Shown in pieces: positions 12,371 through 24,702 of a stretch of 64,000 nucleotides of DNA (position 1 is its first letter; each line of letters begins with the position of its first letter). A model generated the notes under the pieces. The model was not told where the DNA came from. It was given only the letters and a program-made list of their open reading frames with translations, and made no database searches. The translations under genes were made by a program, and so were the position numbers. This stretch comes from Hedera helix. Taxonomy: Eukaryota; Streptophyta; Magnoliopsida; Apiales; Araliaceae. The stretch covers positions 7,947,477 to 8,011,476 of the forward strand of contig OX359265.1 of the NCBI GenBank assembly GCA_947179155.2. Reading direction: 5' to 3'.

Positions 12371-13565
12371 GTATTAATTTCCTTCACCTTTTGTTAATCA
12401 AACCTGCTACGGTAAGGGATATTATTTTCTTTCATACTCCTAAATCGAAATTTATTATGGAACTATTGCTTCTATAATGCCTGAAAATATTATATGTTCC
12501 ATAATAGTTGAACTTCATTATTTCAACTGAACCTTCCTATTTACGTGAACCTTTCTATTGAATTGTAACCGTTATTCTGAACTGTGGATCTTGAATATCA
12601 TTTTTAAATTTCACTCCACATCATGTTGACAATTTGGACATTATTTGAATCTGTACAAAGTAAACTTCCGATACTTATTGTTATCCTATTTCTTCTGTTC
12701 ATCATTTATATCATTCTAATCATCCAAAAATCAAGCTGTTGTGAATATCTGTGGCCGGGGGCACAGATGTGATATATTTGTTGAACAGATGATAGGTTAA
12801 AGGCGATATAATAGGTTAAAGGCGATACATCTGTTCAGTGTCTTTTATGGCACGTGGTGAATGTTCTCTTTGGCCCGTAGTGCAAAGATGAACTGTTGTT
12901 TGGTATGATTATGACCAAAGGCTGAATCTGATATAATCATGACCGTTGGTGTTATATTGAATGTCTTTGGCCCGTAGTGCAAAGATGAACTGTTGATCTG
13001 CATGATTATGATCAGGAACTGTGAATTTGTATTATCTTGACTAATGATATTTCAGATGATAAAAGTTGATGATGTTTTTCCTAAAAAGAGAACCGAGTGG
13101 ACATTATAGTCTGCATTATTCTTCTAATAGATTACTCATTCCGCTGCTATTATTGATCTGAACGTTGTTTAAGAATTTAACTGCAGTTTTTGATATAAAC
13201 CTTGTAGTCTATTGTATTCTATCAAGAACTCAACTGTTGAAGACTAATGATAATTTATTCGTCATTATCTTAGTCATGATATTCTTTACTGGGCTATTTG
13301 AGCTCACCCTTTCTTTTGTTCCATTGTTTTTCAACAGGAGATGAAAACATAACAGGGTCTAGCCGGGGAATGGAGTGAGGGTCCGATGAATAGTTATCAT
13401 AGTCTTCACGTTTTGTAAAATAGTGTGGCAATAATAGTGAAGACTTAGTTGTGTATTATTATACACTGTATTGTTGTACGTTGTGCTTTGTTGTAATAAT
13501 TTTGTTGTAGTATTTTGACGACTCAAGTTTGGGCTGTGTGGGCCCAGATTTGGGGGCGTCACAGT

Positions 13566-13577
13566 TGGCATCAGAGC
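13566..13577 (+). other. Primer-binding site, initiator tRNA-Met (element B)
   Basis: TGGCATCAGAGC lies two bases after the LTR end, identical to the site in element A. Confidence 0.85.
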
Positions 13578-13762
13578 TTAGGGATATGGTCTTTAATGGA
13601 GATCTGGGGTAGAACTAGGAGGGGAGAGACGAATAGAATCAATCACTAGTGTGTCCTACCTAAAATAGATTTTATTATCTAATGAGTCGATTTGAATGTA
13701 GGAACATGAAGTGATGAGTCAGTTTATTTGAACTAACATTTATTTTGTGACCACAGTTTAGT

Positions 13763-16700
13763 ATGGCATCTGGAAATCAAGAGGTTAACTATGGAATGCC
13801 TGAAGCAAATGTAGCCGAGAATCAAGAGGCCCCAAACAATCATCCTGCCAACTCAGGAAATAATGTTCCTGATAACATGATGAACGATGAATTCTTTAGG
13901 AATTTCATGCAGTTCATACAGAATCAAGGAAGAGGAAATCCAGTCAATAATAACGGTAGAAACGCTGGCAATTTGAGGATGGTCACTGTTAAGCAATTTA
14001 AAGAATTAGGACCACCTGAATTCCACGGGAAGCCTGACCCACTCAAAGCGGAGGCATGGCTAAAGCAGACGACAAAAATACTTGATGTCTTACAATGCGC
14101 TGATGATCAGAAGGTGCCATTTGCCACTTTTATGTTACGAGGTGAGGCGGACCATTGGTGGGAAGCGGTAAAACGTATCCAACCTTCAGCACTCGAAATG
14201 TCTTGGACAGAATTCGAAGAACTGTTTAACGAGAAGTATTTCCCAGAAAGCATCCGCCATATGAAAGAGGTGGAATTCATTAAGCTGGAGCAGGGAAACA
14301 TGACAGTCTCCCAATATGAAGCCAAGTTTGCCGAGTTATCTCGCTTTGCCACCCATCTTGTGGATGACGAAGCACGAATGAGTCGGATGTTCCTAAGAGG
14401 TTTGAGATTCAAAATTCGTCAACAACTTAGCTCTCATAAATTTAGTTTGTATTCAGATGTTGTAGATAGGGCTCAAAGGGTGGAGCAAACAGATGAAACA
14501 TTGCAGCCAAGAGTTAATGATCAGCATAGAGAAAGGAGTGACAACAACCACAGGAACGAGAACCATCGAGGAGGTAACCAACACTTCGGTGGTAATTCCA
14601 TACCAAATAACAGAAGAGGAGAATCTAGTGGGAACAATTTCAAAAGAAAGAGATTCCATAATAATTATGGAAGGGCACCAGCACCAGTACCAACACCAGC
14701 ACCGACCCCAGTTTCAAGGGGAGAAGATCGACCACCAGTGAGATGCTATAGGTGTGGTCAGGAAGGTCACATCAGCCCAAACTGTACACTGCAGTCCAAA
14801 AAGTGCTACAGTTGTGGGAAAGAGGGTCATCTTGCGCGGTTCTGTCCTGCCACAAAATCAAGTCCAGCTGCAATGATGATACCAAAAGCTAGCGCGGATA
14901 AGGGAAAATCTGTAGTTCAAGGGAGAGCTTTTGTTGTGACATCCCAAATGGCGCGAAACTCGAACGAGGTGATAACCGGTAAGCTATTCATAAATTCTCG
15001 TGAAGTCTACGCTTTGTTAGATACTGGCTTTACCCATTCTTTTATCTCACCTGCATGTGCTCAGCGTTTAAACTTAACTCCTGAAAACTTGGACTTTGAC
15101 TTATCAGTTGAAACCCCATTAGGAGAAATGACCATTACATCTACTGTCTATAAATCTTGCCTAGTTCAAATCAACAACCTCACATTACCTGTCGACCTTA
15201 TTTCTTTGGAGATGCATGAATTTGATGTGATTTTAGGAATTGATTGGTTGACTACCCATCATGCTAAAATTGATTGTTTTCATAAGATTATTAGTTTTCA
15301 TATTCCTAATCAACCTGTCATGCAAATTCAAGCAACTAAACCATTGAAATCTATAACTGTTATTTCTAGCCATAAAGCCATTCGTTTATTGAAAAACGGA
15401 TGTCAAGCCTTTTTAGCTCATGTCGCTGATTTGAACAAAAATACGTCAAACTTAAATGATATTCCCATTGTTAATGAGTTTCCTGACGTTTTTCCTGAAG
15501 AACTTCCTGGCTTACCCCCAAACCGTGAAATTGATTTTTATATTGATCTTGAACCCGGTACCAAGCCCATTTCCAAAGCTCCCTACCGAATGGCTCCCAT
15601 TGAACTTCAAGAGTTAAAAGTCCAACTACAGGAATTGTTGGATACCGGTTTCATTCGTCCGAGTGCATCACCTTGGGGTGCTCCTGTTCTATTTGTGAAG
15701 AAGAAAGACGGGAGTATGAGATTGTGCATTGACTACCGAGAATTGAACCATGTCACCATCAAGAACAGGTACCCGTTACCTCGGATTGATGACATGTTTG
15801 ATCAATTGCAAGGCGCTCAACATTTCTCAAAGATTGATCTCCGTTCTGGATATCATCAGTTAAAGGTTAAAGCTGAGGACATTCCAAAGACTGCTTTCAG
15901 AACTCGTTATGGGCATTATGAGTTCTTAGTCATGCCTTTTGGACTAACTAATGCTCCTGCAGCTTTCATGGACATGATGAACCGGATATTCAAGGAACAT
16001 TTGGATCATTTTGTGGTTGTCTTTATTGATGACATCCTCATATACTCCAAGAGTCGCGAGGATCATGAACAACACCTGAGATTGATACTACAAAAGCTCC
16101 GTGAAAACAAATTATATGCCAAGTTGAAGAAATGTGAGTTCTGGCTTGAGGAGGTCGCGTTTCTTGGGCATGTGATTTCTAGTCAAGGAATATCAGTCGA
16201 TCCTGCGAAGATTGAAACGGTACTAAATTGGGAACAACCCAAAACAGTAACCGAAGTCCGAAGTTTTCTGGGTCTAGCTGGTTATTATCGGAGATTCGTA
16301 GAAGGATTTTCTCGAATCGCCACTCCATTAACGCAGCTTACTCGGAAAAGCACAAAATTCATATGGAGCGAGGAATGCGAGAAAAGTTTCCAAGAACTCA
16401 AGAAGAGACTGGTTTCAGCTCCTGTTCTGACCATACCATCAGGATCAGGAGAATTTGTTATCTACAGCGATGCTTCTGGCAAAGGTCTAGGCTGTGTCCT
16501 TATGCAACATGGAAATGTTATAGCCTACGCCTCTCGACAACTCAAAGATTATGAGAAAAATTATCCTACTCATGATCTAGAGTTGGCAGCAGTCGTTTTC
16601 GCGTTGAAGATCTGGAGACACTACTTGTACGGAGAAAAAGTGGATATCTATACGGATCATAAAAGTCTCAAGTATTTCTTCACCCAGAAGGAACTCAACA

Positions 16701-17703
16701 TGCGACAACGACGTTGGCTTGAGCTGTTAAAGGATTATGACCACACAATCCAGTATCACCCGGGAAAGGCGAACGTTGTAGCTGACGCTTTGAGCAGAAA
16801 ATCTTATGCAAGTACAAGTGCACTGCTGACAACACAAAAGTGTATTTTGTACGACTTGCAAAAGATGGAGATAGAGCTAAAGACACCAGGGACCCGCTCG
16901 AAGATTGCTCACGTGCGAGTAGAACCAACTTTAATCGATAAAATTAAAGCTGCTCAAGCTACCGATCCGGAACTGATAAACATGATAAAGAAAGTACAAG
17001 AAGGTGCCATTCCCGAAGCAAGAATCGACGAGAAAGGAATACTTCGAGTCAACTCTCGACTCTGTGTTCCTAACGATCCTGAATTAAAGCATAAAATCAT
17101 GATGGAGGCACACAACACGCCGTTTGCAATCCACCCAGGAGGTACCAAGATGTATCGAGATCTTCGACATACATTTTGGTGGAACAATATGAAAAGGGAG
17201 ATTGCAGAGTTTATCTCAAGGTGCCTAACTTGTCAACGTGTCAAGGCAGAGCATCAAGTACCTAAGGGTCCATTACAACCACTTGAGGTTCCCGAATGGA
17301 AGTGGGAACACATCAATATGGATTTCGTGACGGGTCTTCCCAAAGTTTCTCAAGGCTTAGATGCAATTTGGGTCATCGTAGATAGATTGACCAAATCTGC
17401 TCATTTCTTGCCTATACGAGAAAACTTTTCACTTGAACGTCTTGCCGGTATGTACATAAATGAGATCGTGAGATTGCATGGCATGCCAGTTTCCATAGTT
17501 TCTGATCGAGATCCTAGATTCACTTCACGCTTTTGGATCAGTCTACAAAAAGCTATGGGCACTGAACTACGTTTTAGTTCTGCATACCATCCTCAAACGG
17601 ACGGACAATCGGAAAGGACGATCCAGACCCTCGAAGATCTTTTGAGACTTTGCGTATTGGACTTCAAAGGAAGTTGGGATAAGTACTTGCCGTTGGTGGA
17701 ATT
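13763..17703 (+). pseudogene. Gypsy gag-pol polyprotein B, 5' part (split by element C)
   Basis: This frame is open from ATG 13763 to the insertion point of element C, after about 1313 codons. It carries Gag, two CCHC knuckles (328 and 348), protease, RT (FIDD, Asp 756), RNase H (Asp 903) and integrase (zinc-binding His from 1117; D1187, D1248, E1284, spacing D,D35E). The last few codons before the stop at 17725 come from element C. The protease motif is altered: the codon after DTG is TTT (Phe) at 15029-15031, where copy A has TCT (Ser). The Ser or Ala at that place is normally conserved in retroviral aspartic proteases. The remainder of the ORF resumes at 26262. Gag-pol here is about 99% identical to A except in two short tracts. 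Confidence 0.93.
17699..17703. repeat. Target-site duplication GAATT of element C (left)
   Basis: GAATT before the left LTR is repeated at 26257-26261 after the right LTR. In uninterrupted copy A the same site reads GGTGGAATTTTCTT with a single GAATT, which proves the insertion point. Confidence 0.97.
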
Positions 17704-19244
17704 TGTTAGGGTTTCGACACAGTGAAAGCAGCGGAATTTAAAATTTTTTTTTCGAAACCCTAAGACAGGATCCATGCGAAAACAGATTAATCAGAGGTTT
17801 AGATTATTTTACCGATTATCTGAGATGTTGAGAAGACGATGGAATTCTGGAACGGCTTCGAATCTTCAACGCAATCCAGTGACTACGTCTCTACGGTATC
17901 CACACGAACGCTCCGCGAATCGTCCCACGATCTGCAGCAAAAGGAACCGCGGTACTAGCCACCAAGATCAGGATTTCTAACCTATTTTTCTCTCTAGCCT
18001 CTTTCTGAAAGCGGCTAGGGTTTTAGTTTTTCCTTACGTGACTTTTAGACTACTGATATATCATATATATAGTAGTTAATAGGAATTAACTAAAACCTAA
18101 AATCAATAGAAAAATAAAATCCGAATTTATATATATTATATTTTAATTAAGTCTTACTTAATTAATATACATATATACAAATTATCCTATTAATTTAAAT
18201 TTGTAATTTTTTAAATACTATCAATCATATTGACATATTTAAAATACTTACAATTTAAATTAATTCCTTTTTAATTACGTTCTAAGTGTGTGACCCTATA
18301 GGTTATTATTATGTTGGCAATAATTTTAAAATCATATTATAAAATTATAAACAGTGAGCGGCATCTATTAATGCATCACTGCTACCCAAATAATAATAAG
18401 ATCGGTGATTCGATACAACCTTTTCGTGACCAATGTTTCAATGTAATTTAATCCTTTTAACCTTATATCCTAGATTAAACTCGAGGCATGGAATGTGTCA
18501 TACTCTTCATAATTTAATCTGAGTTTTCTTGATCAATGAGTAGACTATATGAAACAAATCAATATTTGAGCATGGCCATGCATTTCATAGTCCTACTCAA
18601 TCAAGAGGCCTATGGATATCACCCCTAATATATAGGAGGGTTAAATTCCATCTAGATCACTCATATTCCTCACACGATTCATGATGTACCCAATAATCAC
18701 CTTTATTGTCCACCCTATTAAAGGTGACATTTGATGATATCAAAGTACACAAATTCTCGTGTAATAATATAGTGACTTCAGGTCGAAGGATCATTACATC
18801 ATTGTCACTATAAGAATTTCTTATGACACTTTGCATAATGCTCCATGTAGAATTCTCATGGTGGGTCAGTCCAGTACATTGTTCTCTAACATGTACCTAT
18901 GCATTGACTCAAATATCTCATATATTTATGACCAATGAGATTTGGCCATCAGTCAATCCACATACTAGTCTCAATGCATCATTGTTGTCCCATTAACAAT
19001 GATACTCGACTAGGGACATTTAAGAGCAATGATACTAATTATAATTATATAATCTCATGTTCAAGTCACATACTTAAAACTATATAATTCGTATCATTAT
19101 TCTAAGGGCTTTTATTATGTTAACATTTATATAACGCAGTAAATGAAATCATAATAAAATAATCTATTTATTCAATCAAATATAATATAAAAAATGTTAA
19201 GCAATTACATCAAATAATTAGCCTCTAGGGCATAAACTCTAACA
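17704..19244 (-). repeat. 3' LTR of copia element C
   Basis: 1541 bp, nearly identical to 24716-26256. Differences include ATCCATGCG versus ATCCTTGCG near 17772 and CATCTATTAATG versus CATCTAGTAATG near 18364. An AT-rich TATATATGA-like stretch near 18058-18075 is a possible minus-strand TATA region upstream of the leader. Confidence 0.96.
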
Positions 19245-19256
19245 ATCTCCCACTTG
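19245..19256 (-). other. Polypurine tract of element C
   Basis: Read on the minus strand, GCAAGTGGGAGATT sits directly before the 3' LTR. Its GTGGGAGA core is the primer for plus-strand synthesis in many plant copia elements. Confidence 0.8.
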
Positions 19257-19258
19257 CA

Positions 19259-22200
19259 CTAGAGCCAATCACTCATGTATCTAATACCCATGGAACTAGT
19301 GTGACCTTCGTGCTTCTGCTGCGACAAAGCCTTGGTCAGTGGATCTGCAACATTATTATCTGTTGGCACTCTGCATATATGTACATCTCCTCTATTAATG
19401 ATTTCACGGATGAGATGGTACCGCCTAAGTATATGCTTAGATCGTTGGTGAGATCTGGGTTCCTTAGCCTGTGCAATGGCTCCATCATTATCACAGTATA
19501 ACTCAATTGGATCAACAATGGTTGGAACAACACCAAGTTCAGTGACGAACTTTTTAATCCATACAGCCTCCTTGGCTGCACTAGAAGCAGCAATATACTC
19601 AGCCTCTGTTGTAGAATCAGCTACTGTCTCTTGCTTCGAACTTTTCCAGCTAACAGCACCACCATTAACGCAAAACACAAAACCTGACTGAGACTTATAG
19701 TCATCACTGTCAGTCTGGAAACTAGCATCTGTGTAACCCTTTACTGCCAGTTTATCTTCACCTCCATATACCAAGAATGAATCCTTAGTCCTTTTAAGGT
19801 ACTTAAGGATATTCTTGACTGCTGTCCAGTGACCTTCACCTGGATTCGACTGGTATCTGCTCGTCATGCTCAAAGCATACGAAACATCCGGACGAGTACA
19901 TATCATTGCGTACATGATAGATCCAATTGCCGAAGCATAAGGGATCTTTCTCATACGCTCCTCATCATCTTGTGATTTAGGACATTGGGCCTTAGAGATC
20001 TTTACACCATGGGTCATGGGTAAGTGTCCTCTTTTTGCCTCTTGCATGCTGAACCGTTTCAGCACTTTATCAATATATGTACTTTGACTTAGGCCGAGCA
20101 TTTTTCTCGATCTATCTCGATAGATCTTGATACCTAAAATGTAGGTTGCATCGCCCAAATCTTTCATGGAGAAACATTTTCCTAACCATGTTTTTACAGC
20201 CTGTAAGGAAGGAACGTCATTCCCAATAATTAATATGTCGTCTACATATAATACCAGGAATACAATCTGACTCCCACTAACCTTCTTATATACACAAGGT
20301 TCATCTTTATTTTTTATAAAGCCAAACTCTTTGACTGCTTCATCAAATCGAAGATTCCAACTCCGAGAGGCTTGCTTCAATCCATAAATGGATCGCTGTA
20401 GCTTGCATACCTTTCTAGCATCCTTTGGAGTGACAAAACCCTCAGGTTGTGTCATGTACACATCCTCAAGGAGATTTCCATTAAGGAAAGCAGTTTTGAC
20501 ATCCATCTGCCAGATTTCGTAATCATAAAAGGCTGCAATAGCAAGTAAGATCCTGATGGATTTAACCATTGCCACTGGAGAGAAGGTTTCATCATAGTTA
20601 ACACCTTGAACTTGTTTGAAACCTTTTGCTACCAGTCGGCCTTTATAGGTTTGTACATTACCATCCATGTCGGTTTTCTTCTTGAAAACCCATTTGCACC
20701 CGATTGGTTTTACCCCTTCGGGTGGATCAACCAAAGTCCATACTTGGTTAGTATACATGGAGTCCATCTCAGATTTCATGGCTTCAAGCCATCTCTCAGA
20801 ATCTGGTCCATTCATAGCTTCTTGGTAGGAAGCAGGCTCATCCTGATCTATGAGCATCACATCGCCGTTTTGAGTCACAAGAAATCCATAATATCTCTCA
20901 GGCTCTTGGCGTGTCCTACTAGATCTACGAATGGCTTGTGTAATTTGAGCAGGTTCACTTTCCACAATATCTTGTGGTTCCTGCTCATGTTCCAACTCAG
21001 GTTCAATGATATTTTGTGGTTCACGAATTTCTTCGAGTTCTACTTTCCTCCCACTGTTTCCTTTAGAGACAAATTCTCTTTCTAGAAAAATACCAGTTCG
21101 AGCAACAACCACTTTGTTCTCAGAAGGTTTGTAGAAATAATACCCTTTTGTTTCCTTAGGGTATCCCACAAAATTACATTTATCAGATTTGGGTCCGAGC
21201 TTGTCAGAAGCCAGACGTTTTACAAACGCCTCGCAACCCCAAATCTTCATGAACGACATACTAGGACGTTTCCCAATCCACATCTCATATGGTGTCTTTT
21301 GAACCGTCTTTGTTGGAACACGGTTAAGTGTGAATGCAGCTGTCTCTAGGGCATGACCCCAGAAGCTTATTGGAAGATATGCATGACTCATCATTGATCG
21401 TACCATGTCCAACAAGGTGCGATTTCTCCTCTCAGACACACCATTCCATTGTGGTGTTCCAGGTGGAGTGAGTTGTGATATAATACCACACTCCTTTAGA
21501 AGGTCATCAAAATCTTGGCTTAAGTATTCACCACCTCGATCGGATCGAAGGGCTTTTATGCTTTTGCCAAATTGGTTTTGAACTTCATTCTTGAATTCCT
21601 TGAACTTTTCTAAGGATTCGGATTTGTGTCTCATAAGATACACATATCCATATCTACTAAAGTCATCAGTAAATGTAATGAAGTAATAGAACCTACCTCT
21701 TGCTAATGAACTCATGGGTCCACATACATCACTATGTATAAGTCCCAATATATCACTAGCCCGTTCACTGTGACCAGTGAAAGGGGCTTTAGTCATCTTA
21801 CCTAATAAACAAGATTCGCATTTCTCATATGATTCAAAATCAAATGAATCCAAAAACCCATCTTTATGGAGTTTGGATATGCGTTTCTCATTTATATGGC
21901 CTAAACGACAGTGCCAGAGATATGTCGGATTTGAATCATTTGATTTAAATCGTTTTGTATTTATGTTATAGATAGGCATCTCTAAAGCAAGAATATAAAG
22001 ACCATTAAACAATTGTGCAACACCATAACATATTTCATTTAAGTAAAACGAACAACTGTTGTTCTTTATTAAAAACGAAAAACCTTTCTTGTCAAAACAA
22101 GAAACAGAAATAATGTTTTTGCTCATAGCAGGCACAAAATAACAATCCTCTAATTCTAATACTAGCCCAGTGGGCAAAGATAAATGATAAGTTCCTACGG

Positions 22201-23227
22201 CTAGTGCAGCAACTTTTGCTCCATTCCCAACTCGTAGGTCAACCTCTCCTTTCGCCAAAGTCCTACTCCTTCGGAGTTCCTGCACATTAACACAAATGTG
22301 AGAACCACATCCAGTATCTAATACCCATGATGTAGAAGTAGACAAATTGACTTCTATAACATATATACCTGAATCAGAAGTCGTACTTCCTTTCTTTTTC
22401 TTCAGTTCTTCCAGATATGCATGACAGTTCCTCTTCCAGTGTCCAGGTTTTCCACAGAAGTGACAATCACCTTCTTTAGCTACCCCACCTTTAGGTTTTA
22501 AAGCCTGTTTGTTTTTGAAATTGGGTTTGGCACCAGATTTAGATCCTATCTTCTTCTTGCCTTTCCCTTTTCCCTTAGCATTCCCCTTTTGCACCATCAT
22601 TATGGGATCGGGTCCTGCCTTTTTCATGTTGTTCTCGGCAGTTCTTAACATGCTCAACAACTCAGTAAGTGGTTTCGTAATTTCATTCATGAGATAATTC
22701 ATGACAAATTGCGAGTAGCTGCTGTTCAAAGATTGCAAAACTAGATCAGTTTGGGCTTCCGCAGTAATCGGAAAACCCAACCTAGCAAGGTACTCAATAT
22801 ACCCAATCATTTTCAGAACATGTGGACCAACTGGATCACGTTCACCCATCTTGCAGTGATACAACGCCTTGCTTGTATCATACCTCTCCTGTCGAGCATG
22901 CCCTGCGAACAATTTCTTGAGATGCTCGATCATCTCATAAGCATCCATTAACTCATGTTGCTTCTGAAGCTCAGAGTTCATAGTTGCTAGCATGAGACAA
23001 CTCACGTCTAGAGCATCATCTTGATGCTTCTTGTAAGCATTATGCTCTGCACGTGGTGCAGTGTTAGCTGGTGCTGCAGGAATGGGCCCATCAAGGACAT
23101 AGAGCTTGCGCTCTTGTTTGAGGACAATCCTCAAGTTCCTATGCCAGTCTAGGAAATTAATTCCACTCAGCTTTTCCTTCTCAAGGACTGATCGTAGTGA
23201 AAGACTATTTGTGTTGTTGGTTGCCAT
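19259..23227 (-). CDS. Copia gag-pol polyprotein, intact
   Basis: A single frame of 1322 residues with no stop. In copia order it has Gag (about 1-250, a UBN2-type region followed by a basic Lys/Gly-rich stretch), CCHC knuckle CHFCGKPGHWKRNC (from 255), protease DTGCGSH (Asp 304), GAG-pre-integrase His/Cys zinc site, integrase triad D500, D563, E599 (35 residues between the last two), RT with YVDD (Asp 996 and 997) and RNase H with TDASF and STTEAEY. The length is normal for plant copia elements. ATG 23227 was chosen because it is the first in-frame Met and starts the usual MATNNTN-type Gag N-terminus. A leader of about 1.47 kb precedes it. All catalytic residues visible are intact, so this could encode a working polyprotein. 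Activity itself is not shown. Confidence 0.96.
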   Translation of the reverse strand: MATNNTNSLSLRSVLEKEKLSGINFLDWHRNLRIVLKQERKLYVLDGPIPAAPANTAPRAEHNAYKKHQDDALDVSCLMLATMNSELQKQHELMDAYEMIEHLKKLFAGHARQERYDTSKALYHCKMGERDPVGPHVLKMIGYIEYLARLGFPITAEAQTDLVLQSLNSSYSQFVMNYLMNEITKPLTELLSMLRTAENNMKKAGPDPIMMVQKGNAKGKGKGKKKIGSKSGAKPNFKNKQALKPKGGVAKEGDCHFCGKPGHWKRNCHAYLEELKKKKGSTTSDSGIYVIEVNLSTSTSWVLDTGCGSHICVNVQELRRSRTLAKGEVDLRVGNGAKVAALAVGTYHLSLPTGLVLELEDCYFVPAMSKNIISVSCFDKKGFSFLIKNNSCSFYLNEICYGVAQLFNGLYILALEMPIYNINTKRFKSNDSNPTYLWHCRLGHINEKRISKLHKDGFLDSFDFESYEKCESCLLGKMTKAPFTGHSERASDILGLIHSDVCGPMSSLARGRFYYFITFTDDFSRYGYVYLMRHKSESLEKFKEFKNEVQNQFGKSIKALRSDRGGEYLSQDFDDLLKECGIISQLTPPGTPQWNGVSERRNRTLLDMVRSMMSHAYLPISFWGHALETAAFTLNRVPTKTVQKTPYEMWIGKRPSMSFMKIWGCEAFVKRLASDKLGPKSDKCNFVGYPKETKGYYFYKPSENKVVVARTGIFLEREFVSKGNSGRKVELEEIREPQNIIEPELEHEQEPQDIVESEPAQITQAIRRSSRTRQEPERYYGFLVTQNGDVMLIDQDEPASYQEAMNGPDSERWLEAMKSEMDSMYTNQVWTLVDPPEGVKPIGCKWVFKKKTDMDGNVQTYKGRLVAKGFKQVQGVNYDETFSPVAMVKSIRILLAIAAFYDYEIWQMDVKTAFLNGNLLEDVYMTQPEGFVTPKDARKVCKLQRSIYGLKQASRSWNLRFDEAVKEFGFIKNKDEPCVYKKVSGSQIVFLVLYVDDILIIGNDVPSLQAVKTWLGKCFSMKDLGDATYILGIKIYRDRSRKMLGLSQSTYIDKVLKRFSMQEAKRGHLPMTHGVKISKAQCPKSQDDEERMRKIPYASAIGSIMYAMICTRPDVSYALSMTSRYQSNPGEGHWTAVKNILKYLKRTKDSFLVYGGEDKLAVKGYTDASFQTDSDDYKSQSGFVFCVNGGAVSWKSSKQETVADSTTEAEYIAASSAAKEAVWIKKFVTELGVVPTIVDPIELYCDNDGAIAQAKEPRSHQRSKHILRRYHLIREIINRGDVHICRVPTDNNVADPLTKALSQQKHEGHTSSMGIRYMSDWL

Positions 23228-24702
23228 TGATATCTACAATTTATAAGTGCAAAAATAATAAGTCAAATTGCAGAGTTTTGATATTATGTAATTGATAATA
23301 GTACATTCCAAATATACCTCCCACTATTTTAATCAAATTAATAGCCCTCACCATTAATTCGGAAAGAATTTTTTATTAAATCTTTCTAGTGAGCTAAGAT
23401 CCATATTTCATTACGCCTTAAGTTAGCTTTGGCTAATCTCTTAAAACATAATTATTTAGGTAGACAACCATTTGTCAATTATATCATATATAACTCTTAG
23501 ATAGTTTGGTGAACAACATTTGTTCTAGTCCATCTAATGGTACCTGTCAAACTCTATGCCTCTAAGTCCACAATCCTATTGAGATAACTTAGTTAAGTCG
23601 GGCCCAATGCTTTTAACATTTTGGATATCACAATTATCCTATCGCATCTTACCAAGATAAATGGGGTACTTTGCTTTGGCAAACCTACATTCATTGATCA
23701 AGGTCTTGATGAGTGTCATTCATTGGAAGGCATCTGATTTAGACTTAATAATTTTATGAGGGATTTTATTAATTAATTTAGATCTCACCAATTTTAATCT
23801 TATTAAGCATGCACGTTATTTATCATAGCATATCGTATACAAGCATAAATAAAGTGCAAAAATTAAACGTGTCACAGTTATGGCCCAACCCTATGTCAAT
23901 CCTTTCAAGCTAATGAAAAGATTGAAGGTCAGTCTATGGTGGTAAAAGGTCTTCAAAATAGTAGCTTCGTTGGACCTTCCTCGTTCACTTGTGTCTCCTC
24001 TCCATCATCATCTTGTCTTCTTGATTACACTTGTACATTACATGTTATAAAGAAACCTCGAGTTACATTCGAGGGGATTTAGATGAGAAGAGAATATTAC
24101 ATCAGAATATAGAAAGGCACGACATGCAAGTCGTATTTCAAAAAACCAAAAACCACTAATCCTATGGGTCAAAAGAGCCATAACTGTGCACCATGCATAT
24201 CACAATAAGCACATAACACAATTTATATCATTTAAAGAATATTATAAAAAAAAATATTTGGGGTCACGACCATCGTGCGCTACGGCGGGGGGGTCCAAGG
24301 GGGGGACTCCCCCCCTGGCGGCGGGGGGGTCCAAGGGATTTTTTTTTATTTTTTTAAAACTACAATCTCTATATGAATCTCTGAAACAATTTCAGAATCA
24401 TATACAATCCACCATAGTAACAATACACCCAGAACATATCATATATGTCCAAGTTCGATTAATCATATTAAATCGAATCTTCATGCTTCTAATCCAATTA
24501 GAACAGAAGACGTACTGTTATTCCACCTTGTAGGATACGATTAACAGAAATCATATACATGCATATATATTACAGATTTCCAGAATAACCATACATGCAG
24601 AATATCATATATTCAATTTCAGATCGGTAAACATGCATCATCATACATCATATATATCGAATACAATAAAACACGTAATCTGAATCAATCGTTTCGCAAG
24701 TA
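23228..24702 (-). other. Untranslated leader of element C
   Basis: About 1.47 kb between primer site and gag-pol start contains no supported gene. A plus-strand open frame at 24186-24533 is antisense to the leader and crosses homopolymer runs. The notable part is the G/C-run block at 24286-24336. Confidence 0.75.
24286..24336. repeat. G/C homopolymer block with hairpin potential
   Basis: The motif GGCGGGGGGGTCCAAGGG occurs twice, separated by G7-ACT-C7 (24299-24315). The centre is an inverted repeat. The G runs could form a stem or a G-quadruplex on the plus strand, and the genomic RNA of element C would carry the C-rich side and its own G runs. It is unusual in an otherwise AT-rich leader. 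Confidence 0.75.

Larger units (their letters stand above)
10216..13563 (+). repeat. 5' LTR of gypsy element B (3348 bp)
   Basis: It is a full LTR with TGTAAG and GTCACA ends. It shares with the LTR at 26963 the features that separate B from A: CATATATATTTT near its start, ATTAACAAAATTGAAAG, four 72-bp units, and an extra 12 bp before the motif TTTCACTCCACA. It is about 400 bp longer than its partner because a GGTAAGG repeat is expanded at 11545-11995. It differs from the 26963 LTR at roughly eleven places in the first 1.3 kb. Confidence 0.92.

Noticed and set aside
17774..17980. 68-codon frame, also at 24786-24992
   Set aside because: It is part of the element C LTR and opposite to the direction of its transcription; it recurs only because the LTR does.
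20606..21085. 159-codon plus-strand frame inside element C
   Set aside because: It is antisense to the well-supported copia gag-pol frame.
24186..24533. 115-codon plus-strand frame with Gly-rich segment
   Set aside because: It is antisense to the leader of element C and crosses G and T homopolymers; no domain.
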